A stretch of 64,000 nucleotides of DNA from Nocardioides terrae. GTDB lineage: Bacteria; Actinomycetota; Actinomycetes; Propionibacteriales; Nocardioidaceae. Under the pieces are notes generated by a model. That model saw only the letters and a list, made by a program, of their open reading frames with translations, was not told where the DNA came from and ran no database searches. The position numbers were made by a program, and so were the translations under genes. Each line of letters opens with the position of its first letter. Within the stretch, counting starts at the first letter, position 1. The stretch spans positions 94,600 through 158,599 of the forward strand of contig NZ_FOLB01000010.1 of NCBI RefSeq assembly GCF_900112345.1. The letters are read 5' to 3'. Positions 41,490 through 52,367 of the stretch are shown piece by piece.

Positions 41490-42677
41490 ATGGACACCGC
41501 TGCGCTGATCACCCAGGTCGTCGACGAGAGCGCCGACGAGCTGATCGCGCTGCGCCGCGACATCCACGCCCACCCGGAGCTCTCGTGGGCCGAGCAGCGC
41601 ACCACCCGGCTCTGCGGCCATCAGCTGGACCGGCTCGGCTGGACGGTGACGCCGATGTCGCGCTCCGGGCTCGTGGCCGAGCTCGGCCAGGACGGGATCA
41701 CGCGTCAGCCGACCGTCGCGCTGCGCGCCGACATGGACGCGCTTCCGGTCCAGGACGTGACCGCCGACCCCTGGGTGAGCACCGTCGACGGGGTCGCGCA
41801 CGCGTGCGGCCATGACCTGCACGTCGCCTGCCTGCTCGGCGCCGCCCGCGCGCTGGCCGAGCTGCATCGCAACGGCATGCTGCCCGGGCCGGTCCGGCTG
41901 CTGCTGCAGCCGGCGGAGGAGTCGATGCCGGGCGGCGCGCTGCACCTGATGAACCAGGGCGCCCTCGACGGAGTCGGGCGGATCTTCGCTCTGCACGCCG
42001 ACCCGACCATCGAGGTCGGCCAGGTGGGCCTGCGCGGCGGCCCGATCACCAGCGCCTCGGACCACGTGACCATCCGGGTCAGCGGCGCCGGCGGCCACAC
42101 CTCACGGCCGCACCGCACCGCCGACGTCACCTTCGCACTGGCCGTCCTGGCCACCCAGCTGCCCGCGGTGATGTCGCGCCGGCTCGATCCCCGCGCCGGC
42201 GCGAGCGTCGTCTGGGGGATGATCCGCGCCGGGTCGGCACCCAACGTCATCCCGCAGGAGGGTCTGCTCAGCGGCACCGTGCGCATCCTCGACGCGGTCG
42301 CCTGGGCCGAGGCCGAACCCATCGTGCAGGCCGCGGTCGCCGACCTCGTCAGGCCGTACGGCGTCGAGGCGGTCGTCGACTACCACCGCGGCGTGCCCCC
42401 GGTCGTCAACGACGACGCCTGCCACCAGGTGCTCGTCCGCGCGGTCGCCGACGTGCTCGGGCCGGCCGGCCAGGTGGCGACCCACCAGAGCCTCGGCGGC
42501 GAGGACTTCGGGTGGTACCTCGAGCGGGTCCCGGGCGCCATGTTCCGGCTCGGCGTCCGTACGCCGGGCGGGCCGACGTACGACCTGCACCAGGGCAACC
42601 TCCGGGTCGACGACCGCGCTGTCGCCGTCGGCGCGAAAGTGCTGGCCGCCGCTGCCGCCGAAGCACTTGCTGGATAG
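41490..42677 (+). CDS. M20-family amidohydrolase (hippurate/IAA-amino acid hydrolase type)
   Basis: This metal-dependent amidase has 395 aa from ATG at 41490 (gcaaagg immediately upstream). Signatures are LRRDIHAHPELSWAEQRTTR, RADMDALPVQD, HACGHDLHVACLLGAA (metal-binding), LQPAEESMPGGALHLMN and the dimerisation-domain GAGGHTSRPHRTADV. The C-terminal LGGEDFGWYLERVPGAMFRLG contains the last metal ligand. It belongs to the M20D group that cleaves N-acyl amino acids or aminobenzoyl conjugates. The open frame extends far upstream, but that part lies in the inserted element and is not homologous. Confidence 0.92.
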   Translation: MDTAALITQVVDESADELIALRRDIHAHPELSWAEQRTTRLCGHQLDRLGWTVTPMSRSGLVAELGQDGITRQPTVALRADMDALPVQDVTADPWVSTVDGVAHACGHDLHVACLLGAARALAELHRNGMLPGPVRLLLQPAEESMPGGALHLMNQGALDGVGRIFALHADPTIEVGQVGLRGGPITSASDHVTIRVSGAGGHTSRPHRTADVTFALAVLATQLPAVMSRRLDPRAGASVVWGMIRAGSAPNVIPQEGLLSGTVRILDAVAWAEAEPIVQAAVADLVRPYGVEAVVDYHRGVPPVVNDDACHQVLVRAVADVLGPAGQVATHQSLGGEDFGWYLERVPGAMFRLGVRTPGGPTYDLHQGNLRVDDRAVAVGAKVLAAAAAEALAG

Positions 42678-42741
42678 GGCAGATCTCGCCGAAAACCGGT
42701 AGGTAACAACTTGATTGCGGGCATGCGCCGGGGCCGTGAAT

Positions 42742-42753
42742 CACCCTAGGGTG
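42742..42753. promoter_or_regulatory. Perfect palindrome upstream of the nucleoside operon
   Basis: caccctagggtg is a 12-bp dyad 52 bp before the TTG start of the binding-lipoprotein gene. It overlaps a possible -10 (tagggt), which would suit a repressor of the nucleoside operon. No regulator gene is nearby. Confidence 0.4.
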
Positions 42754-42805
42754 CCTCCCATGCGCCCTCGGTCCGGGGGCGTCCAGGAGGATCAGAGGAG
42801 GCGTC

Positions 42806-43867
42806 TTGCGACGCAGCACGAAGTTCGCGGCAGCGCTGACTGCCGGCATCCTGTCGCTCGCGCTCACCGCGTGTGGCGGCAGCAGCGACGACAACGGATC
42901 GGCCAAGGAGTCGACCGGCTCGTCGGGCGCCAAGTCCGACATCAAGGTCGGTCTCGCCTACGACATCGGTGGCCGTGGCGACCAGTCGTTCAACGACATG
43001 GCTGCGGCCGGTCTCGACAAGGCGAAGTCCGAGTTCGGCGTCAAGGCGTCCGAGTCCGAGGCGACCCCCGACGAGGCCGAGTCGGCCAAGGAGGACCGGC
43101 TCATCCAGCTCGCCGACGGCGGCTACAACCCGGTCATCGCGATCGGCTTCGCATACTCCGAGGCGGTCGGCAAGGTCGCCAAGCAGTTCCCCGACACCAA
43201 CTTCGCGATCGTCGACGACACCGCGAACACCGACGCCAACGTCACCAACCTCGTCTTCGCCGAGGAGCAGGGCTCGTTCCTCGTCGGCGCGGCTGCCGCG
43301 CTGAAGTCGAAGACCGGCGACATCGGCTTCGTCGGTGGCGTCAACGTCCCGCTGATCAACAAGTTCGAGGCGGGCTACGACGCGGGCGCCAAGGCGGTCA
43401 ACCCGAACATCAAGATCGAGTCGGCCTACCTGACCCAGCCGCCGGACTTCACCGGCTTCAACGACCCGGGCAAGGGCAAGACGGCCGCTGAGGGCCAGTT
43501 CGACGGCGGCGCTGACGTCGTCTACCACGCCGCCGGCGGCTCCGGCCTCGGCGTCTTCCAGGCCGCGAAGGCGGCCAAGGGCCTCGCCATCGGCGTCGAC
43601 TCGGACCAGTACCTCACGGCTGCTCCGGATCTCCAGCCCTCGATCTTGACCTCGATGATCAAGCACGTCGACGTCGCGGTCTACAACTTCATCAAGTCGT
43701 TCAAGGACGGCGACCCGCTCACCGGCACGGTCACCTTCGACCTCAAGTCCGGCGGCGTGGACTACTCCACCAGCGGTGGCCAGGTCGACGACATCAAGTC
43801 GAAGCTCGACGACTTCAAGAAGCAGATCATCGACGGCACCATCACCGTGCCGACGACCGTCAAGTAA
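42806..43867 (+). CDS. BMP/PnrA-family nucleoside-binding lipoprotein
   Basis: This substrate-binding lipoprotein of an ABC importer has 353 aa and a TTG start with agaggagg upstream. The signal peptide ends in the lipobox LTAC (Cys near residue 23), followed by a Ser/Gly linker. The mature domain starts IKVGLAYDIGGRGDQSFNDMA, with later ALKSKTGDIGFVGG and YHAAGGSGLGVFQAAK, typical of the BMP family (PnrA, BmpA) that binds purine and pyrimidine nucleosides. It heads a run of eight tightly packed genes for nucleoside uptake and breakdown. A GC hairpin separates it from the ATPase gene. Confidence 0.94.
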   Translation: MRRSTKFAAALTAGILSLALTACGGSSDDNGSAKESTGSSGAKSDIKVGLAYDIGGRGDQSFNDMAAAGLDKAKSEFGVKASESEATPDEAESAKEDRLIQLADGGYNPVIAIGFAYSEAVGKVAKQFPDTNFAIVDDTANTDANVTNLVFAEEQGSFLVGAAAALKSKTGDIGFVGGVNVPLINKFEAGYDAGAKAVNPNIKIESAYLTQPPDFTGFNDPGKGKTAAEGQFDGGADVVYHAAGGSGLGVFQAAKAAKGLAIGVDSDQYLTAAPDLQPSILTSMIKHVDVAVYNFIKSFKDGDPLTGTVTFDLKSGGVDYSTSGGQVDDIKSKLDDFKKQIIDGTITVPTTVK

Positions 43868-43880
43868 CACACCTGCATCA

Positions 43881-43924
43881 CCCGGGCCCGGGTCGCACGC
43901 GGTAGCGTTCGGCCCGGGCCCGGG
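43881..43924 (+). terminator. Twin cccgggcccggg palindromes between lipoprotein and ATPase genes
   Basis: The 12-bp palindrome cccgggcccggg occurs at 43881-43892 and again at 43913-43924. The two copies can pair as a 12-bp stem with a 20-nt loop. Placed right after the abundant-protein gene of the operon, it may be a partial terminator or mRNA-stabilising hairpin that keeps the binding protein in excess over the membrane complex. Confidence 0.6.
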
Positions 43925-43975
43925 CTGTCACCGGCCAGGCTTCCTCAGGACTGTCAGCACCGAACAGGAGGGTTC

Positions 43976-45489
<1,514 letters not shown>

Positions 45490-45493
<4 letters not shown>

Positions 45494-46587
45494 CGTTCGA
45501 CCCCCGCAAGGCGGGCCTGACGCTCGCCGCGCCCCTGCTCGCGATCGTCTTCGCCGTCCTCGTCACCAGCATCGTGCTGGCGGCGGCCGGCGACCCGGTG
45601 GGCACGGTGTGGCAGACGATCTTCACCCAGCCCCGCCCGCGCAACGTCGTCAACATCATCAACGCCGCCTCGGTGCTCTACCTCTCGGCGCTGGCCGCGG
45701 CCGTCGGCTTCCGGATGAACCTGTTCAACATCGGCGTCGACGGTCAGTACCGGATCGCCGCCTTCGCGGCGGCCTACGTCGCCGGCGAGGCCTGGATGCC
45801 GGGCAAGCTCAACGTGCTCTTCAGCATCCTGGTCGCGGTCGTCGTCGGCGCGCTGTGGGCGGGCATCGCCGGCCTGCTGAAGGTGACGCGTGGCGTCAGC
45901 GAGGTCATCTCGACGATCATGCTGAACTCGATCGCGACGGCGCTGGTGGCCTACTTCCTGCGCCAGGTGGCCGAGAAGGGCAGCAACAACATCCACACCA
46001 CGACCATCCCGGCGAGCAGCCAGCTGGCCGGCTTCAAGCTCGTCGGTGATGCCCCGAACGCGATCTACACGCTGTCGGTGCTCGCCGTGCTGGCCGGAAT
46101 CTTCTACTGGCTGCTGCTCAACCGCACGGTGTTCGGCTTCAACCTCCGCGCGACCGGCATGTCCGAGTCGGCGGCCGTCGCCTCCGGCGTCAGCGTCAAG
46201 AAGATGGTCGTCGTGTCCATGCTCATCAGCGGCGGTGTCGCCGGCCTGATCGGCATGCCCCTGCTCTTCGGTGACGCCTACAACTACGGCCTGACCTTCC
46301 AGACCGGTCTCGGCTTCGCCGGCATCGCCGTCGCGCTGCTGGGCCGCAACCACCCGGTCGGCATCGCCCTGGCGGCCCTGCTCTTCGCCTTCCTCAACGA
46401 GCAGTCCAACTCGCTCCAGCTCAAGGCCGGCGTCTCCAACGACATCGTCAACATCATGCAGGGAGTCATCGTGCTCTCGGTCGTCATCGCCTACGAGGTG
46501 GTACGCCGCTACAACAACGCCGCCGAGCAGCGCCGGGTCGCCGCGCAGCTGGCGGCCTCGCGCCAGGCCGAGGAGGTCCCCGCATGA
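45490..46587 (+). CDS. Nucleoside ABC importer permease 1
   Basis: This 365-aa permease of the branched-chain-amino-acid/sugar/nucleoside class (NupB/YufP-like) has an ATG overlapping the ATPase stop (atga). About eight to nine TM helices are visible. The family blocks are GFRMNLFNIGVDGQYRIAAF and VISTIMLNSIATALVAYF, plus the EAA-like cytoplasmic loop GMSESAAVASGVSVKKMVV that docks the ATPase. It overlaps the second permease by 4 bp. Confidence 0.93.
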
Positions 46588-47840
46588 GCTCGACCGTGGA
46601 AGGGGCCCTGGAGAAGGCGGCGACGACCGTCCGCAAGGTACGTCCGACCTGGCCGGTCGTGCTGCTGGCACTCGCCGGCGTGATCCTGCTGCTCGCGCTG
46701 CTCCGCGTGATCACCGGCGCCGACGACGTGGCGTCGTCCGGCACCGTGCGCGCCGCCATCCGGGCGGCCCTGCCGATCGGTCTCGCCGGTCTCGGCGGTC
46801 TCTGGGCGGAGCGCTCCGGCGTCGTCAACATCGGCCTCGAGGGCATGATGATCATGGGCACCTTCGGCGCCGGCTGGGCCGGCTACCAGTGGGGCATGTG
46901 GGCAGGTGTCGCGTTCGCGCTGCTCTTCGGTGCGCTCGCCGGCGGCGTCCACGCCATCGCGACCGTGGGCTTCGGGGTCGACCACATCGTCTCCGGTGTC
47001 GCGATCAACGTGATCGCGCTCGGTGCGGCGCAGTACCTCGCCGGGCTCGCCTTCACCGGCCACCCCGGCGGTGGCCCGACGCAGTCGCCGCAGGTCACCC
47101 CGATGTCGACCTTCGACGTGCCGGGTGTCGCCGACGCCGCGCACTCGATCGCGGAGAAGAACTGGTTCTTCGTCTCCGACCTCGCCGGGATCGTCAACGG
47201 CCTCACCAGCCGCCTGACGGTGCTGACCCTGATCGGCGTGCTCCTCTTCGTGCTGACCTGGTGGGTGCTCTGGCGCACGACGTTCGGCCTCCGGGTCCGC
47301 TCGGTCGGCGAGAGCCCCGCGGCCGCGGAGTCGCTCGGCGTCAGCGTCTACCGCTACAAGTACATCGCCGTGATCATCTCTGGCGCCCTGGCCGGCCTGG
47401 CCGGTGCCTACCTGGTGCAGGACTCGACGGTCTATCGCGAGGGCCAGACCGGCGGCCGCGGTTACATCGGCCTCGCCGCCATGATCTTCGGCAACTGGCG
47501 ACCCGGTGGCCTGGCCGCCGGCTCCGGCCTGTTCGGCTACACCGACGCCCTGCGGCTGCGGTCCGGCGGCGAGTCGGTGCACGCGCTGCTCCTGCTGCTG
47601 GCCGTGCTGCTCGTGGTCTTCGGCCTCGCGCTCTTCCGCAAGAACCGTCGCCAGGCCCTGGTCAGCGCCGGTGCCGCGGTGCTGCTCGTCGTGCTGTTCC
47701 TGGTCACCGACGAGATCGCCGGCGACTTCACCGGCATGACGCCCTACCTCACCACGCTGCTGGTGCTCGCGCTGTTCTCGCAGCGGCTGCGGATGCCGAA
47801 GGCCGACGGACAGGTCTACCGCAAGGGCAGCGCGGGATGA
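46584..47840 (+). CDS. Nucleoside ABC importer permease 2
   Basis: This 418-aa partner permease (NupC/YufQ-like) starts at ATG overlapping permease 1. Conserved blocks are GLWAERSGVVNIGLEGMMIMG, given here as SGVVNIGLEGMMIMG, FGVDHIVSGVAINVIALG and the coupling loop SVGESPAAAESLGVSVYRYK. Around 10 hydrophobic segments are present, and a C-terminal extension with two extra TM helices makes it longer than permease 1. It is coupled to cdd by a 4-bp overlap. Confidence 0.93.
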   Translation: MSSTVEGALEKAATTVRKVRPTWPVVLLALAGVILLLALLRVITGADDVASSGTVRAAIRAALPIGLAGLGGLWAERSGVVNIGLEGMMIMGTFGAGWAGYQWGMWAGVAFALLFGALAGGVHAIATVGFGVDHIVSGVAINVIALGAAQYLAGLAFTGHPGGGPTQSPQVTPMSTFDVPGVADAAHSIAEKNWFFVSDLAGIVNGLTSRLTVLTLIGVLLFVLTWWVLWRTTFGLRVRSVGESPAAAESLGVSVYRYKYIAVIISGALAGLAGAYLVQDSTVYREGQTGGRGYIGLAAMIFGNWRPGGLAAGSGLFGYTDALRLRSGGESVHALLLLLAVLLVVFGLALFRKNRRQALVSAGAAVLLVVLFLVTDEIAGDFTGMTPYLTTLLVLALFSQRLRMPKADGQVYRKGSAG

Positions 47841-48232
47841 CGGACGGCGACTTCGACTGGGAGGGCCTGCGGGAGAAGGCGATCGAGGCGGCGACCCACG
47901 CCTACGCGCCCTACTCCCACTTCCCCGTGGGGGTGGCCGGGATCGTCGACGACGGCCGACTCGTCACGGGCTGCAACGTCGAGAACGCGTCGTACGGCGT
48001 CGGGCTCTGTGCGGAGTGCGGGATGGTCTCCCAGCTGCACCTCACCGGTGGCGGCCGGCTGACCCACGCCGTCTGCGTCAACGGTGCGGGCGAGGTGATC
48101 ATGCCCTGCGGCCGCTGCCGCCAGCTGCTGTGGGAGAACGGCGGCGCGTCGATGCTGCTCTGGACCGTCTCGGGCGTGAAGCCGATGAGCGAGGTGCTGC
48201 CGGATGCGTTCGGCCCCGACGACCTCGCTTGA
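47837..48232 (+). CDS. cdd: Cytidine deaminase
   Basis: This 131-aa tetrameric zinc enzyme converts cytidine and deoxycytidine to uridine and deoxyuridine. ATG at 47837 overlaps the permease stop (atga). Substrate and zinc motifs are VTGCNVENASYGVGLCAECG, with the catalytic C-A-E, and MPCGRCRQLLWE with the two other Cys ligands. Position behind the importer shows the imported nucleosides are at once deaminated. The P450 gene begins inside its last 29 bases. Confidence 0.96.
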   Translation: MTDGDFDWEGLREKAIEAATHAYAPYSHFPVGVAGIVDDGRLVTGCNVENASYGVGLCAECGMVSQLHLTGGGRLTHAVCVNGAGEVIMPCGRCRQLLWENGGASMLLWTVSGVKPMSEVLPDAFGPDDLA

Positions 48233-49388
48233 CCTGAGCTCAGCCGCCTTCGCCGCCGACCCCTACCCGTCCTTCGCGCAGGAGCGGCACCGCCACGAGA
48301 TCGCGTGGTCCGGATCGACGGGGCCGGCCGGGACCTGGCTGACCTTCAGCCACGCCGCGGCCTCGGCGGTGCTGCGGGACCGCCGCCTGCAGCGGCTGTG
48401 GCGCGACCGCACCCCGGAGGACCAGCTCGAGCCGTTCAACCTGCTCCATCGCAACCAGATGATGGAGAACGAGCCGCCGGTCCACACGCGACTGCGCCGA
48501 CCGGTCGCCGCCGCCTTCAACCGCGGGCACGTCGAACGGCTCCGCCCGCGCGTCCGGGCGCTCGCCGCTCAGCTGCTCGACGAGGTCGACCCGTCCGCCG
48601 GCTTCGACGTCATCGGGTCGTACGCCGAGCCGCTGCCCGTCCTCGTCATCGCCGAGCTTCTCGGTGTGCCGGCGACCTACGCCCCGCAGCTGCGCGACTG
48701 GTCGCAGGCGATCGTGCGGATGTACGAGGTGGCGCCGTCGCAGGCCACCATCGACGCGGCGGTCGCTGCCGCGGCCGACTTCGCGGGGCTCGTCCGCGAG
48801 CTGGTCGCCGAGCGGCGGACGCAGCCGGCCGACGACCTGATCTCCGACCTGGTGGCGACCGAGCTGACCGAGGGCCTCTCCGATGACGAGGTCGTCGCGT
48901 CCGTCGTCCTCCTGCTCAACGCGGGTCACGAGGCGTCGGTCAACGTCTTCGGCAACGGCCTGGTGTCGATGCTGCGCGCCGGCGCCCGGCCCGCGGATGA
49001 CACCGCGCTGACCGTCGAGGAGATGCTCCGCCACGACTCGGCCCTGCAGCTCTTCGAGCGGACGGCGGTCGAGCCGGTCGAGATCCTGGGCGTGACCGTC
49101 GAGCCGGGCCAGAAGGTCGCCGCCCTGCTGGGCGCGGCGAACCGTGACCCCGCCGTCTTCGACGCGGCCGACGAGTTCCGGCCCGACCGGGACCCCAACC
49201 CGCACCTCGCGTTCAGCGCGGGAATCCACTTCTGTCTCGGGGCGCCGCTGGCGAGGATGGAGCTCACGGAGTCGCTCGCCGCGCTGTTCGCGCGGTTCCC
49301 CCGTCTGGCGCTCGCGGCCGAGCCGGAGTCGCGCGGGACGTTCGTACTCAAGGGTTATCGGAAGGTGGTTGTCAGTGGCGGAGCATGA
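48204..49388 (+). CDS. Cytochrome P450
   Basis: This 394-aa bacterial class-I P450 has its ATG 29 bp inside cdd. The haem ligand is C344 in FSAGIHFCLGAPLARME, the ExxR motif is in EEMLRHDS, and the PERF-like region FRPDRDPNPHLAF is present. The I-helix oxygen-activation motif is A240-G-H-E-A-S245, with Ser in place of the usual Thr. Its stop lies 14 bp inside deoA, so it is locked into the nucleoside operon. No ferredoxin or reductase gene is nearby. The substrate is unknown; a modified nucleoside or base is suggested only by context. Confidence 0.93.
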   Translation: MRSAPTTSLDLSSAAFAADPYPSFAQERHRHEIAWSGSTGPAGTWLTFSHAAASAVLRDRRLQRLWRDRTPEDQLEPFNLLHRNQMMENEPPVHTRLRRPVAAAFNRGHVERLRPRVRALAAQLLDEVDPSAGFDVIGSYAEPLPVLVIAELLGVPATYAPQLRDWSQAIVRMYEVAPSQATIDAAVAAAADFAGLVRELVAERRTQPADDLISDLVATELTEGLSDDEVVASVVLLLNAGHEASVNVFGNGLVSMLRAGARPADDTALTVEEMLRHDSALQLFERTAVEPVEILGVTVEPGQKVAALLGAANRDPAVFDAADEFRPDRDPNPHLAFSAGIHFCLGAPLARMELTESLAALFARFPRLALAAEPESRGTFVLKGYRKVVVSGGA

Positions 49389-50661
49389 CGCGGTCGAGGT
49401 GATCCTCGCCAAGCGCGACGGCGGGGAGCTCAGCGACAGCCAGATCGACTGGGTCATCCGGAACTACACCGACGGTGTCGTCGCGGACGAGCAGATGGCG
49501 GCGCTCAACATGGCGATCCTGCTCAACGGGATGAACCGCCGGGAGATCGCCCGCTGGACCAACGCGATGATCGCGACGGGGGAGCGGATGTCGTTCGCGT
49601 CCCTGTCGCGACCCACCGCCGACAAGCACTCGACAGGTGGCGTCGGCGACAAGATCACGCTCCCCCTCGCGCCGCTCGTCGCTGCCTGCGGCGTGGCCGT
49701 GCCGCAGCTGTCCGGCCGCGGTCTGGGCCACACCGGCGGCACGCTCGACAAGCTCGAGGCGATCCCGGGCTGGCGCGCCGCGCTGTCCAACGAGGAGATG
49801 TTCGCCCAGCTCGAGGACGTCGGCGCGGTCATCTGCGCAGCCGGCACGGGCCTGGCGCCGGCCGACCGCAAGCTCTACGCGCTGCGCGATGTCACCGGCA
49901 CCGTCGAGTCCATCCCGCTCATCGCCTCCTCGATCATGAGCAAGAAGATCGCGGAGGGCACCGGGGCGCTGGTGCTGGACGTGAAGGTCGGCTCGGGGGC
50001 GTTCATGAAGTCGCTGTCCCAGGCGCAGGAGCTCGCCCGCACCATGGTCGACCTCGGCACCGACGCGGGCGTCCACACCGTCGCGCTGCTCACCGACATG
50101 TCCACGCCGCTCGGCCTCACCGCGGGCAACGGCCTCGAGGTCGCCGAGTCGGTCGAGGTGCTCGCCGGCGGCGGCCCGGCCGACGTCGTCGAGCTGACCG
50201 TCGCGCTGGCGCGGGAGATGCTGCTCGGCGCCGGCATGACCGACGTCGACCCCGCGGACAAGCTCGCCGACGGCTCCGCGATGGACGCCTGGCGCCGGAT
50301 GATCTCGGCCCAGGACGGCGACCCGTCGGCGCCCCTCCCGGTGGCGGCCGAGCAGCACGTCGTCACGGCGCCCTCGTCCGGCGTACTCACCCGGCTGGAC
50401 GCGATGGCCGTCGGCCTGGCCGCCTGGCGCCTCGGCGCCGGCCGGGCCCGCAAGGAGGACCCGGTCTCGCCCGGCGCCGGCGTCGTCTGGCACGCCCGCC
50501 CCGGCGACACGGTCATCGCCGGCGCTCCGCTGCTCACCTTGCACGCCGACGACCCGGCCCGCTTCGAGCGGGCGCTGGCGTCCCTGGAGGGCGGTTTCGA
50601 CATCGCCCCGGCCGGAACGGCCTTCACCCCTGACCCGCTCGTGATGGAGAGGATCGCCTGA
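49375..50661 (+). CDS. deoA: Thymidine (pyrimidine-nucleoside) phosphorylase
   Basis: This splits thymidine or deoxyuridine with phosphate into base and deoxyribose-1-phosphate. It is 428 aa from GTG at 49375, with gaaggtgg 6 bp upstream, giving [19 protein letters not shown]; it overlaps the P450 gene by 14 bp. Signatures: [13 protein letters not shown], the phosphate-binding [18 protein letters not shown], and [20 protein letters not shown]. The C-terminal domain with barrel-sandwich hybrid is complete. The next gene, add, starts on the last base of its stop (tgatg). Confidence 0.96.
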   Translation: MAEHDAVEVILAKRDGGELSDSQIDWVIRNYTDGVVADEQMAALNMAILLNGMNRREIARWTNAMIATGERMSFASLSRPTADKHSTGGVGDKITLPLAPLVAACGVAVPQLSGRGLGHTGGTLDKLEAIPGWRAALSNEEMFAQLEDVGAVICAAGTGLAPADRKLYALRDVTGTVESIPLIASSIMSKKIAEGTGALVLDVKVGSGAFMKSLSQAQELARTMVDLGTDAGVHTVALLTDMSTPLGLTAGNGLEVAESVEVLAGGGPADVVELTVALAREMLLGAGMTDVDPADKLADGSAMDAWRRMISAQDGDPSAPLPVAAEQHVVTAPSSGVLTRLDAMAVGLAAWRLGAGRARKEDPVSPGAGVVWHARPGDTVIAGAPLLTLHADDPARFERALASLEGGFDIAPAGTAFTPDPLVMERIA

Positions 50662-51719
50662 TGCCCACCTACGAAGAGATCCAGGCGGCGCCGAAGGTCG
50701 TCCTGCACGACCACCTCGACGGCGGCCTGCGCCCGGCGACGGTCCACGAGCTCGCCACGGCCATCGGCCACGAGCTGCCCGCCGACGACCCCGAGTCGCT
50801 CGGTCAGTGGTTCCACGAGGCCGCGACGTCCGGCTCGCTCGAGCGCTACCTCGAGACGTTCGTGCACACCATCGCGGTGATGCAGTCGGCGGAGAACCTC
50901 ACCCGCGTCGCCCGCGAGTTCGCCGAGGACCTCGTCGCCGACGGGGTGGTGTACGCGGAGGTGCGCTGGGCCCCGGAGAACCATCTCGCCGGCGGGCTGA
51001 CCCTCGACGGGGCGGTCGCCGCCGTGGCCGCCGGGTTCGCCGAGGTCGAGGCCGGCGGTCGGATCGTGGTCCGGCAGCTGCTCACCGCCATGCGCCAGTT
51101 CGCCCGCGCCCGCGAGATCGCCGAGCTGGCCGTCTTCTGGCGCGACAAGGGTGTCGCCGGCTTCGACATCGCCGGGCCGGAGAAGGGCTTCCCGCCCACC
51201 CGCTTCCTCGACGCCTTCGAATATCTCGCGGGGGAGAACCTGCGCTTCACCATCCACGCGGGTGAGGGCTTCGGGCTGCCGTCGATCTGGGAGGCGGTCC
51301 ACCCCTGCGGCGCCGACCGGCTCGGCCACGGCGTCCGGATCGTCGACGACATCACCGTGTCCGCCGACGGCTCGGTCGAGCTCGGTCGGCTGGCGTCGTA
51401 CGTCCGCGACCGACGTATCCCGCTCGAGCTCTGCCCGACGTCCAACGTCCAGACCGGCGCGGTCGGCTCGATCGGCAAGCACCCGTTCGGCTTGCTCGCC
51501 TCGCTCGGCTTCCGCGTGACCATCAACACCGACAACCGGCTGATGAGCGACACCTCGATGACGCAGGAGACCTTCCTCCTCGCCGAGGCCTTCGGCTACG
51601 ACTGGGCCGACCTCGAGCGGTTCTCCGTCAACGCGATGAAGTCCGCCTTCCTGCCGTACGACGAGCGGGTCGAGATCATCCACAAGATCAAGGACGGGTA
51701 CGCCGGCCTGCGCGGGTGA
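50661..51719 (+). CDS. add: Adenosine deaminase
   Basis: This 352-aa zinc enzyme turns adenosine and deoxyadenosine into inosine and deoxyinosine. Motifs: [17 protein letters not shown] (metal-binding HxHxDG), [10 protein letters not shown] (His and catalytic Glu region), HGVRIVDD, and [15 protein letters not shown] (metal-binding Asp). It is the last gene of the eight-gene run from the binding lipoprotein. Downstream lie 111 bp with no gene before the convergent operon. Confidence 0.95.
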   Translation: MPTYEEIQAAPKVVLHDHLDGGLRPATVHELATAIGHELPADDPESLGQWFHEAATSGSLERYLETFVHTIAVMQSAENLTRVAREFAEDLVADGVVYAEVRWAPENHLAGGLTLDGAVAAVAAGFAEVEAGGRIVVRQLLTAMRQFARAREIAELAVFWRDKGVAGFDIAGPEKGFPPTRFLDAFEYLAGENLRFTIHAGEGFGLPSIWEAVHPCGADRLGHGVRIVDDITVSADGSVELGRLASYVRDRRIPLELCPTSNVQTGAVGSIGKHPFGLLASLGFRVTINTDNRLMSDTSMTQETFLLAEAFGYDWADLERFSVNAMKSAFLPYDERVEIIHKIKDGYAGLRG

Positions 51720-51830
51720 GTTCGGCGCCTCGGGTTGCGCTGGTCGGCCGGGACGGGCCCGTGGGCACCTGGTCGGGGTCGCGCTGCCGGGTGCGGTCGG
51801 TCCGTTGCGATGGCAGCGGTCGCGCGGCAC

Positions 51831-52367
51831 TCACCTCGGCAGCACGACGAACCAAGGAACGTCCCAGCCGGCGACGTGAAGCGTCGCGTCGACGAACCAG
51901 TCGCGGGGGACGGTGACCAGGCCGCCGGATGCCGGGTCGTAGACCGACAGCCCGGAGTCGGACGAGCCGATCGCCAGCACGACGTGCCGGGGCAGCGTCG
52001 TCGACCCGATGTAGAGCGCGACGGGGTGGTGGGCGACGGCGGCCGAGACGGCCGAGAACGCCGACGGGCGCGACCAGCGGGCGAGGCGGGTGCGGTAGCG
52101 GACAACCTCGATCGAGCCCAGCGCATCGGCGACCGCCCACGGCGGAGTGCCGAGCGCAGCCGGCCAGGGCAGCTGCGCCCGACCGGAGTGGCCGACCGGC
52201 CGCACCAGCCGACGGTGCTCGGCGAGCACGTCATCGGCGAACGAGTCGGGCGAGTCGGGCGAGTCGGGCGGTGCGGGCGAGCGCAGCAGCCGTGCCACGA
52301 CGACACAGGCCGCGCCGCAGGAGGTCTGGTCGGGCTGGCGCAGAGCAGCGCCGAAGGGCAGCGTCAC
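51831..52367 (-). CDS. C39-like cysteine-peptidase-fold protein
   Basis: This 178-aa protein starts at GTG immediately after the stop of the uridine-kinase-like gene. It has the C39-type layout: QPDQTSCGAACVVVARLL with nucleophile C17 and oxyanion Gln, then RHVVLAIGSSDSGLSVYDPASG with H128 and D144. The triad looks complete, so an active cysteine peptidase or related hydrolase is likely. It has no signal peptide or TM. A tandem PDSPDSPDS (bases about 52246-52274) sits in a loop. It is the last gene of the deoC operon; why a peptidase-like protein belongs there is unclear. Confidence 0.68.
   Translation of the reverse strand: MTLPFGAALRQPDQTSCGAACVVVARLLRSPAPPDSPDSPDSFADDVLAEHRRLVRPVGHSGRAQLPWPAALGTPPWAVADALGSIEVVRYRTRLARWSRPSAFSAVSAAVAHHPVALYIGSTTLPRHVVLAIGSSDSGLSVYDPASGGLVTVPRDWFVDATLHVAGWDVPWFVVLPR

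Noticed and set aside
52246..52274. Tandem cgagtcggg repeats as a possible array
   Set aside because: Three short in-frame units coding PDSPDSPDS within a protein; a local slippage expansion, not CRISPR or a functional array.
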